DNA of 44,028 bases from a virus, in IMG/VR virus record IMGVR_UViG_3300027854_000006, positions 1 through 44,028 of that record; one strand, 5' to 3'. This document shows, in pieces, positions 1 through 6,642 of the stretch (positions are counted from its first letter, which is position 1; each line of letters begins with the position of its first letter). The translations under genes were made by a program, and so were the position numbers. Under the pieces are notes generated by a model. It worked only from the letters and a program-made list of their open reading frames with translations, did not search any database and was not told where the DNA came from.

Positions 1-19
1 CACGGCTGACGGTAGTGAG

Positions 20-43
20 CATGCTTATCCGGTTTAGACATGC
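20..43 (+). repeat. Left terminal inverted repeat of cassette 1
   Basis: This 24-bp repeat starts CATGCTTATCCGGTT and is the exact reverse complement of 616-639. It is followed at once by the AGGAG ribosome-binding site of the cargo gene. Confidence 0.9.
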
Positions 44-52
44 AGGAGCTAG

Positions 53-610
53 ATGTTGATGACTGATAAAATTGACGACGAAATGCGCAAGCGGCTGGCT
101 GCCATACTTGAGGCTGGCATATCTGATGATACCATGAAGGCCATCAATAAGCAGGTCGAGCATATCCGGTGTGACATCGAGGATGATGTGATGTACCGGC
201 TAAAGGACGATCTCGCCCCAAACCTTGCCGCTTTTGCTGCCGATATGGCACAGCGCGCCGTCGAAATGTTGCTTGAGGGTAATGACGATCAAATGCGGCG
301 CTACCTGTCCTGCGAAAAGCGCGGCGAGGATGGTCAATATATTGGGTGGACCGGGCGCTATGATCCAAAAGCATGGGGTGCGCGGCGGGATATTTCCGAA
401 CAGCACCCAATCATTCATGGCAAACTATTCGAGCAGGGGTGCGTTGCGCTGCGCAAGCGGATTGTGGACGCCCACCGCGAGTTGCTGGCAAACGAGCGCA
501 TTCTTGATCTTGAAGATCAGGTTAAATCACTGGTCGCCCAAGTGAACAAGGCTAACGCCGAGAAAGAAAGAATGTGGGAGCGTCTTGGTCATCTTGAAAC
601 GCGGGGATAG
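53..610 (+). CDS. Cassette 1 cargo, hypothetical protein (185 aa)
   Basis: I do not recognise a named family. The protein is mostly helical and charged: an acidic N-terminal third (DEMRKRLAAIL onward), a middle with a RRYLSCEKRG stretch and aromatic Gly-Trp-Thr-Gly, and a C-terminal heptad-like segment (about residues 145-180) suggesting a coiled coil. AGGAG at 44-48 precedes two in-frame ATGs at 53 and 59; 53 gives the longer product but has only 4 nt of spacing, so 59 is a real alternative. It is the only gene between the inverted repeats and is therefore the cassette's passenger. It ends 5 bp before the right repeat. Function unknown. Confidence 0.8.
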   Translation: MLMTDKIDDEMRKRLAAILEAGISDDTMKAINKQVEHIRCDIEDDVMYRLKDDLAPNLAAFAADMAQRAVEMLLEGNDDQMRRYLSCEKRGEDGQYIGWTGRYDPKAWGARRDISEQHPIIHGKLFEQGCVALRKRIVDAHRELLANERILDLEDQVKSLVAQVNKANAEKERMWERLGHLETRG

Positions 611-615
611 TAGTT

Positions 616-639
616 GCATGTCTAAACCGGATAAGCATG
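616..639 (-). repeat. Right terminal inverted repeat of cassette 1
   Basis: This is an exact 24-bp inverted copy of 20-43. Read on the + strand it contains an ATG (618) and codes for Met-Ser-Lys-Pro-Asp-Lys-His, which runs on into the next gene. Confidence 0.9.
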
Positions 640-827
640 GTAGTGAGGGCGGGCACCCGTTCGATTGGATCGCCCTTCGCGGGCTGCTCGCCGATCCCGA
701 AGTTCGAGCCTGGGTTGCCGAAATGACTCGGCTCGGGTTCGCGCCAGTGAAACGCGAACGGGATCGGAGAATCGCAGACGCTTGGCGAGAGCACGATCAG
801 AAAGTCGCAAAGGCTCGGAGGAAGTGA
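618..827 (+). CDS. Small hypothetical protein with cassette-derived N-terminus (69 aa)
   Basis: The product begins MSKPDKHGSEGGHPFDW; the first seven residues come from the right repeat of cassette 1 and the rest from the pre-existing gene. If the cassette and one 8-bp duplicate are removed, the upstream sequence reads in frame as Thr-Ala-Asp-Gly-Ser-Glu-Gly-Gly, so the original start lay left of this window. The body (FDWIALRGLLADPEVRAWV) looks like a helical small phage protein of unknown role. Its TGA overlaps the next ATG (ATGA at 825-829 region), indicating translational coupling. Confidence 0.75.
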   Translation: MSKPDKHGSEGGHPFDWIALRGLLADPEVRAWVAEMTRLGFAPVKRERDRRIADAWREHDQKVAKARRK

Positions 828-1147
828 TGACTCAGGAACAACTCGTGACAGAGGCCGACGAGGCGGACGACGATGCTTTCGATACCATGATGTCGGCGCT
901 CGACGTGTTTTTCCATGTTGCCAAGTGCCCGAACCACTCGAAAGAGGAACGGCAAGAGGCACTCAAAGAAGCGGCGGATGCTTTCGCAGCCTACGTCGGC
1001 TATGACCCGCTCACCGGACCGGAAAATGGGACGGAAGCTGCGGCGAGAGAAGTTGTCGCAGACCTTATCGAGAAATATGTACCGAAGGACGTAGTGCCGG
1101 ACGGAATTCCGGTGCCAAACGCTCCGACCAGCAACAAGGTGCATTGA
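827..1147 (+). CDS. Hypothetical acidic protein (106 aa)
   Basis: The protein is acidic and helical (MTQEQLVTEADEADDDAF...), with no motif I can name. The start is fixed by the 1-base TGA/ATG overlap with the gene before, and its own TGA overlaps the next start in the same way, so it sits in a tightly coupled operon. A longer upstream reading of the same frame overlaps the preceding gene and was not used. Confidence 0.75.
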   Translation: MTQEQLVTEADEADDDAFDTMMSALDVFFHVAKCPNHSKEERQEALKEAADAFAAYVGYDPLTGPENGTEAAAREVVADLIEKYVPKDVVPDGIPVPNAPTSNKVH

Positions 1148-1581
1148 TGTCATACACTCGGGCCGAAGCAGTCAAGATCATTAACGCCTACAACACCCTG
1201 CGCACATGGGCTTTGGAGATTGTCAGCGATGTGCCATATACGGCGTCGGTTGAGTATACCGACAACCCGTCTATCAGCATCAGCGGCGACGAAGTGATCC
1301 TGTTTTGGAAGGAATACGACTCGGACTATTACGGCAGCGGCTCTTTGGAGGAAAACGAAGCAAGATTCCCGGTCGCCGCCCTGGTATTCAATGCCAAAGA
1401 ATTACGGGCTACGCGGGAGAAAGTGAAGGCGAAGGAGGCGGAGCGCCAGAAGAAAGTCCGCGCCGCCGAGCGGGCGGTCGAAAAGGATCGGCAAGACGCA
1501 CGCGACCGCACCGAGTTCATCCGGCTCACCAACAAGTTTAAGCACGGGATCGAGTTCCCGGAAGGTGACACGAGGAGCTAA
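1147..1581 (+). CDS. Hypothetical protein with C-terminal coiled coil (144 aa)
   Basis: The N-terminal half resembles a small globular domain (MSYTRAEAVKIINAYNTLR, then alternating polar and hydrophobic strands). Residues about 85-125 are rich in Lys, Glu, Arg and Ala with heptad spacing, predicting a coiled coil. The ATG at 1147 shares a base with the previous stop; a TTG three bases earlier is less likely. Function is not recognisable. Confidence 0.75.
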   Translation: MSYTRAEAVKIINAYNTLRTWALEIVSDVPYTASVEYTDNPSISISGDEVILFWKEYDSDYYGSGSLEENEARFPVAALVFNAKELRATREKVKAKEAERQKKVRAAERAVEKDRQDARDRTEFIRLTNKFKHGIEFPEGDTRS

Positions 1582-1612
1582 GACAGCGGTACATCTACCC
1601 CAGGAAACAGTG

Positions 1613-1792
1613 ATGTTGAAAAAGCCACCGAACATGAGCGACGAGGATTTCGGCCGCTTCCTCGCCGACTGCGCACTCGGTCCGCTCAGTGGACCGATGG
1701 AGTTTGACCGGGGCAATGTTATCATCCTGTTAGCCGCAGCCGTGATAATCGGTGGGATCATCGTGGCGCATCTGTTAGGGTATATTTCATGA
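1613..1792 (+). CDS. Small single-pass membrane protein (59 aa)
   Basis: A short cytoplasmic-looking N-terminus is followed by one hydrophobic helix (NVIILLAAAVIIGGIIVAHL, about residues 34-53), so it is probably an inner-membrane protein. ATG 1613 was chosen because AGGAAA at 1602-1607 is well spaced; a GTG at 1565 would overlap the preceding gene. Its TGA overlaps the next ATG at 1789. Role unknown. Confidence 0.7.
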   Translation: MLKKPPNMSDEDFGRFLADCALGPLSGPMEFDRGNVIILLAAAVIIGGIIVAHLLGYIS

Positions 1793-2037
1793 CCCCTGTC
1801 CGCGTAATTGGCTATGATCCCGACACGAAGAAGCACTGGCAGGCGTTTCGTGGCGAGCGTAACAGCAAGGTATGGGCGTGGGTCGAGATTGCCCATGCCG
1901 ACATCATGGATCACCCCGACACGGCGGGCGATATAGTTTTCGTGTTCCCGAAAGGCGGCGCGAAGGCTGCGCCGAAAAGTCCTCCGGCTGCTATGAAGAT
2001 GGGACCACCTGTGCCAGCTATCGTAACCGAGGTATAA
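1789..2037 (+). CDS. Hypothetical protein (82 aa)
   Basis: A compact protein beginning MTPVRVIGYDPDTKKHW, with a beta-rich first half and a low-complexity Pro/Ala/Lys tail. Its TAA at 2035-2037 lies one base before the ATG (2039) that would start rtcB in the uninterrupted genome; cassette 2 now separates the two genes. Function is not recognised. Confidence 0.75.
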   Translation: MTPVRVIGYDPDTKKHWQAFRGERNSKVWAWVEIAHADIMDHPDTAGDIVFVFPKGGAKAAPKSPPAAMKMGPPVPAIVTEV

Positions 2038-2044
2038 AATGAGA

Positions 2045-2068
2045 CATGCTTATACGGTTTAAACATGC
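2045..2068 (+). repeat. Left terminal inverted repeat of cassette 2
   Basis: It starts CATGCTTATACGGTTT and ends AACATGC, and differs from the reverse complement of the right repeat at two positions. Confidence 0.88.
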
Positions 2069-2086
2069 GAACACAATAGGTGGAAT

Positions 2087-2446
2087 ATGAAAGACGCGAA
2101 AGGACACGGCAGCGACGCGCACTCCGCAGGCGTTGAACAAGTTGGTCAGCCAAAGACCTACCAATGGACTAAGGATGCGAACGGGGTGCATCATCTTGTT
2201 ATGGGCAACGAGTCGCCTATCGCCTCAGTTTTCAAAGCGGGGAGCGAAAATCCGCCGCTGTCGAGCGGGCCAACACCAAAGGGCTATTATTACGGGCAGC
2301 TTCACAAGGACTTCAATACTGGCGGCTCGCGTGCCGGGAATTGGGGTCTGCTCGGTAGCGTACAGGCGGCAAAACGATGGGTTGAGACGAAAGCTGCGAA
2401 CAGTTGGGACGCGCCTAACATTAGCAATCCTGCGCACAAGCGGTAG
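2087..2446 (+). CDS. KDAKGHGSD-tagged protein, cassette 2 cargo (119 aa)
   Basis: The protein opens with MKDAKGHGSD, followed by AHSAGVEQVGQPK, then a C-terminal domain with GYYYGQLHKDFN and NSWDAPNISNP. It is a clear paralogue of the protein at 20412-20780: from QPKTY onward I count roughly 72 of 99 identical residues. AGGTGGA at 2078-2084 is a good ribosome-binding site. The same fold therefore exists once as a mobile-cassette passenger and once inside the main tag cluster 18 kb away. The biochemical role is unknown; see the tag-family finding. Confidence 0.85.
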   Translation: MKDAKGHGSDAHSAGVEQVGQPKTYQWTKDANGVHHLVMGNESPIASVFKAGSENPPLSSGPTPKGYYYGQLHKDFNTGGSRAGNWGLLGSVQAAKRWVETKAANSWDAPNISNPAHKR

Positions 2447-2451
2447 GGATT

Positions 2452-2475
2452 GCATGTTGAAACCGGATAAGCATG
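2452..2475 (-). repeat. Right terminal inverted repeat of cassette 2
   Basis: An inverted copy of 2045-2068 (22 of 24). It contains the ATG at 2454 used to open the fused rtcB frame. Confidence 0.88.
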
Positions 2476-4802
2476 AAATGAGAGCCGATCCGTATCAGGC
2501 GCGTGCGCGCGAACTTTGCAAAGCAGACGGCAAGGACCCGGACAGCCGAGTCTATTCGTTTGTAGGCATCAATGTCGATCACGGGACTCACGTAGATCAA
2601 AAACGGGGGCGTCCGGCGTGGTGTGACTACCGCGATGCGGCGCGCGCCGAACACAACAAGCGTGAGACCGACGCACTCGCCGAGTCTATCGCGACCTTCC
2701 GGCCGCAGGAACTTAAATACCAGGATCGACCACTCATGGTCATGGGTCAGGATCACGATCAATCGACGCGCGATCAGATGCGCAATTGCATGAAGGTCGG
2801 CAATGTGGTCGGCGGCGCACTTTGCGCAGACGGGCACTTGGGTTATGCGCAGTCAGTCGGCGGCATCATCGCCTATGAGGATCAGATCAGCGTGTCCGGC
2901 GTCGGCTTCGACATCGCCTGTTTAGACGAGGAGACCGAGTTTCTTCATCGTGATGGGTGGACTCGAATGGACCAGTGGAGCGGTCAATATGTTGCTCAGT
3001 ATGACCCATACAGCGGATGTGCGTCTTTCGTGCAACCGGATGAATATATTGTGCGACCCGCCGAGCGTTTCCTGCATTTCAAGACGAAGTTTGGCATAGA
3101 TCAGATGCTTACGCCGGATCATAGAATGCTAGTTTATGCTCCCGGACCTAAGCGTGAGTTTGCTCAAGGTCGAGTTGTCATAGCGCAGGATTTTGCGGAT
3201 CATCATAATAGTCTTGTTCTCGGCGTTGATGACCGGATCAATACCATATTTGAAATACATCACCATGGCGAGGTTGCTTACACGGACGAGGAACTTGCGG
3301 TTATCGTAATGACCTGCGCGGACGCTTATCTTGAGCATCGTGAGGGTCGAGGTATCGGAACCGCGATACTATCTCTTAAGAAAGATCGCAAGATACGACG
3401 TGCTCGACAGTTGTTGAACCTCGCGGGGGTGCCGTTCAGCGAGAGTGGCCCTAATAAGTTAGGCTACACGACATTTCGGTATATGGCATTTCCGGTCGGC
3501 AAGAAGTTGTGGGAGTTGTGGGGAGCCAGTCCTCGTCAGTTGCGGGTCATAGCTGACGAGGTTTTGTTGTGGGACGGTAATCTCGATGCGCAATGCTTCT
3601 ACACCCGCGTTAAAGGGAGTGCGGATTTTATTCACTACGCCTTTGCTGCGACCGGGCGGCGATCTGTCATGCGTCAGGATGGTGTCGATTATCGTGTCTT
3701 TGCTCAACCGAATACCAAGGTCGGGCTTAAAGCTACGCCGCACAAAGCGATTAAAGAAGTCGCGGCGACGCCCGGACAAAAAGCATTTTGCTTTCGGGTT
3801 CCAACAGGGTTCTTTGTAATCCGGCGAGGCGGTCAGATCGCGGTCACCGGCAACTGCGGTAACATGGCAGTGCGGCTTGCTATGCCGTACTCAGTTGTCA
3901 AGGATCGGGTGTCCGATCTTACTCGGGAAATTGCAAACACGATTTCATTCGGTGTCGGTCGCACCAATGACGAGCGCGTAGAGCATGAACTGTTTGACGA
4001 CGCCGAGGCTTGGTATAAAGCCGACCGTGAGGACTTCAAAGGGAAGGCTCATGCGCAGCTTGGGACGGTCGGCGGCGGCAATCACTATGTTGACTTGTTC
4101 GAGGACGAGGCTGGTCTCGTGTGGATCGGTGTTCACTTCGGTTCGCGCGGTCTCGGGCATTCGTCCGCGAAGAAGTACATCGAAGCAGCCGGCGGCAAGG
4201 ACGGCATCCACGTTCCGCCGACTGTGCTCGACCTAAACAGCGAGCTAGGTCAACGATACCTAGCAGCCATGAGCCTTGCTGGCCGCTACGCTTATGCCGG
4301 TCGCGAATGGGTCGTCGAGCGCGTGCGCAAGATACTCGGCGGTCCCGCTGTGGTCGATACAGTGCACAACCATCACAACTATGCTTGGCTTGAGGAACAC
4401 AACGGTCGCGCACTGTGGGTCGTGCGCAAGGGCGCGACGCCCGCGTTCCCTGGACAGCGTGGCTTCGTCGGCGGCTCAATGGGCGACAACGCAGTGATTA
4501 TCGAGGGCGCCGATAGCAACTACTCGCGAGCGATGTACTTCTCGACGATCCACGGCGCCGGTCGGCTGTTTGGCCGAAAGGAAGCGAAGCGCCGCTTCGC
4601 GCGTCCCGAAATGGATGCATGGCTCCGTGACAAGGGCGTGTTTCTCGTCGGCGGCGACCTGGATGAGTCGCCGATGGCATACCGCCGTCTGCCTGATGTG
4701 CTCTCGGAGCACGTCGGTACGATCAGAGTGCTTCACACCTTGCGACCATTCTCGGTCGTGATGGCTGGCGAAGGTGAGTACGATCCATACAAGGAAGGAT
4801 GA
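2454..4802 (+). CDS. rtcB: RtcB-type RNA ligase precursor containing an intein (782 aa)
   Basis: RtcB joins RNA 2',3'-cyclic-phosphate or 3'-phosphate ends to 5'-OH ends using GTP and Mn2+, and in phages could reseal RNAs cut by host anticodon nucleases. Family signatures are in order: VSGVGFDIA|CGNMAVRL (metal-binding Cys, split by the intein), LGTVGGGNHY (~4058), HFGSRGLG, HNHHNY (~4366), RKGATPA (~4426), GSMGDNAVIIEG and the guanylylated-His motif TIHGAGR (~4546). The spliced product would be about 470 aa, the usual length. The native start is ATG 2478; cassette 2 supplies an upstream in-frame ATG at 2454 behind TAGGGA, which I take as the present start. The open frame further upstream lies inside the cassette and is not used. 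Confidence 0.93.
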   Translation: MLKPDKHEMRADPYQARARELCKADGKDPDSRVYSFVGINVDHGTHVDQKRGRPAWCDYRDAARAEHNKRETDALAESIATFRPQELKYQDRPLMVMGQDHDQSTRDQMRNCMKVGNVVGGALCADGHLGYAQSVGGIIAYEDQISVSGVGFDIACLDEETEFLHRDGWTRMDQWSGQYVAQYDPYSGCASFVQPDEYIVRPAERFLHFKTKFGIDQMLTPDHRMLVYAPGPKREFAQGRVVIAQDFADHHNSLVLGVDDRINTIFEIHHHGEVAYTDEELAVIVMTCADAYLEHREGRGIGTAILSLKKDRKIRRARQLLNLAGVPFSESGPNKLGYTTFRYMAFPVGKKLWELWGASPRQLRVIADEVLLWDGNLDAQCFYTRVKGSADFIHYAFAATGRRSVMRQDGVDYRVFAQPNTKVGLKATPHKAIKEVAATPGQKAFCFRVPTGFFVIRRGGQIAVTGNCGNMAVRLAMPYSVVKDRVSDLTREIANTISFGVGRTNDERVEHELFDDAEAWYKADREDFKGKAHAQLGTVGGGNHYVDLFEDEAGLVWIGVHFGSRGLGHSSAKKYIEAAGGKDGIHVPPTVLDLNSELGQRYLAAMSLAGRYAYAGREWVVERVRKILGGPAVVDTVHNHHNYAWLEEHNGRALWVVRKGATPAFPGQRGFVGGSMGDNAVIIEGADSNYSRAMYFSTIHGAGRLFGRKEAKRRFARPEMDAWLRDKGVFLVGGDLDESPMAYRRLPDVLSEHVGTIRVLHTLRPFSVVMAGEGEYDPYKEG
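2919..3854 (+). other. Intein in RtcB (312 aa)
   Basis: The insertion interrupts the RtcB motif GVGFDIA/CGNMAVRL exactly before the metal-binding cysteine. It starts with Cys (CLDEETEF, block A), has a TPDH block B (~3117-3128), and ends VTGN followed by Cys+1, so all splicing nucleophiles are present; the penultimate residue is Gly rather than the common His. The middle contains two LAGLIDADG-like stretches (DEELAVIVMTCADAYL and VIADEVLLWDGNLD) of a compact, possibly degenerate homing endonuclease. Inteins are known in RtcB of other organisms (for example Pyrococcus). Removal would regenerate an uninterrupted RtcB. Confidence 0.9.
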
Positions 4803-5128
4803 CAACGATGTTTTTGAAGATTATGTCGGGCGAGAATGCACCTGACGGTGATACTCGCAAAACGTTTCGGATTCTCGACGACGTGACCGCAGCGGACTTT
4901 CGACGCGACTCGGATGGAAAGCCACACGTGGCGGTTACGTTCCGCGACAAGCCCGGAGTTCCGCCGATAACGGAGACTTTCGATCCGAGCGGTAACTGCT
5001 ACCTCTTGAACGATGGCGGTGACACCGTTGCCGCATTCGGGGTCTCGCCCTATGTGCCCCACAAGGGCGAGCGGGGGCAGACTGGTAAGATGGTTCCCGC
5101 TGGCGGCGCCAAAGAGACCGGTCTCTAA
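4799..5128 (+). CDS. Hypothetical protein (109 aa)
   Basis: The ATG overlaps the rtcB stop (ATGA), with AAGGAAGG directly upstream; the in-frame ATG at 4808 has better spacing and is an alternative. The sequence (FRILDDVTAADFRRDSDGK...AVTFRDKPG) suggests a beta-rich small domain and a Gly-rich tail. Co-translation with rtcB hints at a shared operon but not at a specific function. A strong hairpin follows at once. Confidence 0.75.
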   Translation: MTTMFLKIMSGENAPDGDTRKTFRILDDVTAADFRRDSDGKPHVAVTFRDKPGVPPITETFDPSGNCYLLNDGGDTVAAFGVSPYVPHKGERGQTGKMVPAGGAKETGL

Positions 5129-5132
5129 AACG

Positions 5133-5166
5133 TCACCCGGCGCGGTATAGATACCGCGTCGGGTGA
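5133..5166. terminator. Strong hairpin, probable transcription terminator
   Basis: A 16-bp stem with one G-T pair (TCACCCGGCGCGGTAT against ATACCGCGTCGGGTGA) closes a 2-nt AG loop, so four bases are unpaired in practice. There is no clear U tract, so it could also act as an RNA-processing or stability hairpin. It sits 4 bp after the end of the rtcB operon. Confidence 0.6.
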
Positions 5167-5180
5167 TACAAAACCTCGGC

Positions 5181-5186
5181 TATAAT
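5181..5186 (+). promoter_or_regulatory. Possible -10 element
   Basis: A perfect TATAAT lies just after the 5133-5166 hairpin and about 95 bp before the next gene, but no good -35 box is visible 16-18 bp upstream. Confidence 0.35.
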
Positions 5187-5281
5187 CCCTCATTCATCCG
5201 ATGTTAACTATCATCGCAAGTTCCGCTAGGTCGGGACCGGCGTCGGGGCTATATTCCTGGCATGAGAAACAGGAGTAGGAA

Positions 5282-5518
5282 ATGCGTCTCAACAAGTGGG
5301 TCTACTGGCACACTGAATGCGATCCGACCTGGGCGGACATTGCCAACGCTACTGGTCGCAATTCTGCCGGCTTGGGCGACGATCCGCCCGAAGAAATCGT
5401 CGCGGTCGGCGTCGCAATGGCGCGGCGCGGTGTCAACCCGTACCGTATCGAGGAACCATCAACCGTCGCCGACTGCGAAGCGCACTTCGGTCCGGAGTCC
5501 AGCCATGACGCGCGCTGA
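5282..5518 (+). CDS. Hypothetical protein (78 aa)
   Basis: AGGAG at 5271-5275 fixes the start. The protein (MRLNKWVYWHTECDPTWADI...) looks like a small alpha/beta domain; no motif was recognised. It is the first gene after the hairpin and overlaps the next by 14 bp. A second frame starting at 5262 over the same stretch is a shadow apart from its 3' part, which is the gene at 5505. Confidence 0.75.
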   Translation: MRLNKWVYWHTECDPTWADIANATGRNSAGLGDDPPEEIVAVGVAMARRGVNPYRIEEPSTVADCEAHFGPESSHDAR

Positions 5519-5744
5519 ACCGTCACTAGATCGTGACGGCAAAGACGTGTGGTACGGTCAGTATTGCACCGGTCGTTTTTGGCACACGGTTCGCCATGAC
5601 GACGGTCAGGCTGTCTGTTTCAACTCCGAGCAGGAGGCTACCGTTGCCGCGCGCAATGAGCGGTTGATCCACTTGCACACTTCGCCTCGGCGCGCTCGGG
5701 CCGACGTTGAGGCTGAGCATTTAGCGGTCCGCTACGCAGGATAA
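5505..5744 (+). CDS. Hypothetical protein (79 aa)
   Basis: The product (MTRAEPSLDRDGKDVWYG...) has a beta-strand-rich core (WYGQYCTGRFWHTVRHDDG) and an acidic/basic C-terminus. ATG 5505 overlaps the previous gene by 14 bp. Its TAA at 5742-5744 lies four bases before the native start (5749) of the gene now displaced to 6643 by cassette 3. Confidence 0.7.
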   Translation: MTRAEPSLDRDGKDVWYGQYCTGRFWHTVRHDDGQAVCFNSEQEATVAARNERLIHLHTSPRRARADVEAEHLAVRYAG

Positions 5745-5754
5745 CACTATGAAC

Positions 5755-5779
5755 CATGCTTATCCGGTTGTCACACACA
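5755..5779 (+). repeat. Left terminal inverted repeat of cassette 3
   Basis: A 25-bp repeat that matches the reverse complement of 6616-6640 at 24 of 25 positions. Confidence 0.88.
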
Positions 5780-5823
5780 AACGCTGAGAGCCACTAGATG
5801 TTGTGTCGATTATGGAGCCGAAA

Positions 5824-6612
5824 ATGACCGCGCGTAAAATAGCCATTGAAAACGAAATCTTACGCGGCATCGTAGGATCGACTTCTCATGGCACGGCCAT
5901 TGACGGACAGGATGACCGGGATGAAATGGGCGTCTTTATCGAACCGCCGGAATATGTCTGCGGTCTGACGCCGCTCGATCATTACATCTATCGGGATAAG
6001 CCAGAGGGCGTTCGTAGTGCGGCGGGAGACCTTGACCTTACGATGTATAGCCTTCGTAAGTTTTGCCGCTTGGCAGAGCAGGGGAACCCGTCTGTGGTCA
6101 TCCTACTGTGGCTCCCGGAACATATTGTCAGGACCGAACTAGGTCGCGCTCTTCTCAAGATGCGTGAGGCATTTATCAGTCGCGACTCCGGTAATCGCTT
6201 CCTTGGCTATCTCGTCGCCCAAAAGATGAAGATGAAAGGCGAGCGGACGGCCACCACGAAACGACCAGAACTGATCGAGAAATACGGCTACGATACAAAA
6301 TTCGCGATGCACGCTCTCCGGTTGGCGTTTGAAGGCATCGAAATGTTAACGCATCGCCGAGTCACGTTGCCGGTAACCGAGCCAAATCTTTCGATCTTGC
6401 GCGGCGTTCGTACCGGACAGTATGAACTTGGCGATGTATTTGGGATGATCGACCGCGCGGAAGCACAACTTCGCGAGCTATTGAAGGATTGCAACTGGAA
6501 AACTGATCGCGCTCGGATCAACGCTTTCATGGTTAAGGCGCACCAAATCCACTGGCAATCCCGGTTTAGTAGACGTGGGTTTGGCCACCGCAGCCAGGGC
6601 CACAAGATGTAG
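5824..6612 (+). CDS. COG3541-type predicted nucleotidyltransferase, cassette 3 cargo (262 aa)
   Basis: The N-terminus has the DNA polymerase-beta superfamily pattern: a GSTSHG loop (about residues 14-19) followed by an acidic DDRDEMGV strand, as in the YcgL/COG3541 group of stand-alone nucleotidyltransferases. The rest (LTMYSLRKFCRLAEQGNPS, then a helical C-terminus) fits that family. Such enzymes are predicted to add nucleotides to RNA or protein, and members have been linked by genome context to RNA repair. ATG 5824 was chosen because GGAG (5814-5817) lies 6 nt upstream; ATG 5812 and GTG 5803 are in frame too. Substrate unknown. Confidence 0.8.
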   Translation: MTARKIAIENEILRGIVGSTSHGTAIDGQDDRDEMGVFIEPPEYVCGLTPLDHYIYRDKPEGVRSAAGDLDLTMYSLRKFCRLAEQGNPSVVILLWLPEHIVRTELGRALLKMREAFISRDSGNRFLGYLVAQKMKMKGERTATTKRPELIEKYGYDTKFAMHALRLAFEGIEMLTHRRVTLPVTEPNLSILRGVRTGQYELGDVFGMIDRAEAQLRELLKDCNWKTDRARINAFMVKAHQIHWQSRFSRRGFGHRSQGHKM

Positions 6613-6615
6613 GAC

Positions 6616-6640
6616 TGTGTGTGACAACCGAATAAGCATG
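6616..6640 (-). repeat. Right terminal inverted repeat of cassette 3
   Basis: An inverted copy of 5755-5779 with one mismatch. A short GTG- or ATG-initiated frame within it ends at a TGA (6644-6646) overlapping the next gene's ATG. Confidence 0.88.
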
Positions 6641-6642
6641 CT

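Larger units (their letters stand above)
20..639 (+). mobile_element. TIR-bounded single-gene cassette 1
   Basis: The segment is bounded by perfect 24-bp inverted repeats (20-43 and 616-639) and flanked by a perfect 8-bp direct repeat GTAGTGAG (12-19 and 640-647), which is the signature of transposition with target-site duplication. It carries one gene (53-610) and nothing like a transposase. Two similar elements occur at 2045-2475 and 5755-6640, sharing the terminal core CATGCTTATNCGGTT. The left repeat closes the incoming target frame (His-Ala-Tyr-Pro-Val-stop, TAG at 35-37), and the right repeat supplies a new ATG at 618 in frame with the downstream gene. What mobilises it is unknown, and no known insertion-sequence family could be assigned by eye. 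Confidence 0.85.
2045..2475 (+). mobile_element. TIR-bounded single-gene cassette 2, inserted at the rtcB start codon
   Basis: The inverted repeats 2045-2068 and 2452-2475 match at 22 of 24 positions. The flanking 8-bp direct repeat AAATGAGA (2037-2044 and 2476-2483) is perfect and contains the native rtcB ATG. Deleting the element plus one repeat gives ...GTATAA-A-ATGAGAGCC, a normal stop/start junction with GAGG upstream as Shine-Dalgarno. The left copy of the start now reads seven codons (MRHAYTV) to a TAA inside the repeat. The right repeat carries an in-frame ATG (2454) that adds MLKPDKHE to RtcB. The cargo is one tagged protein (2087-2446); there is no transposase. Confidence 0.87.
5755..6640 (+). 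mobile_element. TIR-bounded single-gene cassette 3, inserted at a start codon
   Basis: The inverted repeats 5755-5779 and 6616-6640 match at 24 of 25 positions. The flanking direct repeat CTATGAAC (5747-5754 and 6641-6648) is perfect over 8 bp and contains the ATG of the downstream gene. The outer 15 bases CATGCTTATNCGGTT match cassettes 1 and 2, while the inner part (GTCACACAC) differs, as expected of a diverged relative. The duplicated left start reads 12 codons (MNHAYPVVTHKR) to TGA at 5785. The cargo is one nucleotidyltransferase-like gene. The displaced gene at 6643 has been separated from its original AGGAT ribosome-binding site at 5738. Confidence 0.87.

Noticed and set aside
2133-2453. 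Upstream extension of the RtcB frame
   Set aside because: It runs through the cassette 2 cargo in another frame and has no similarity to RtcB.
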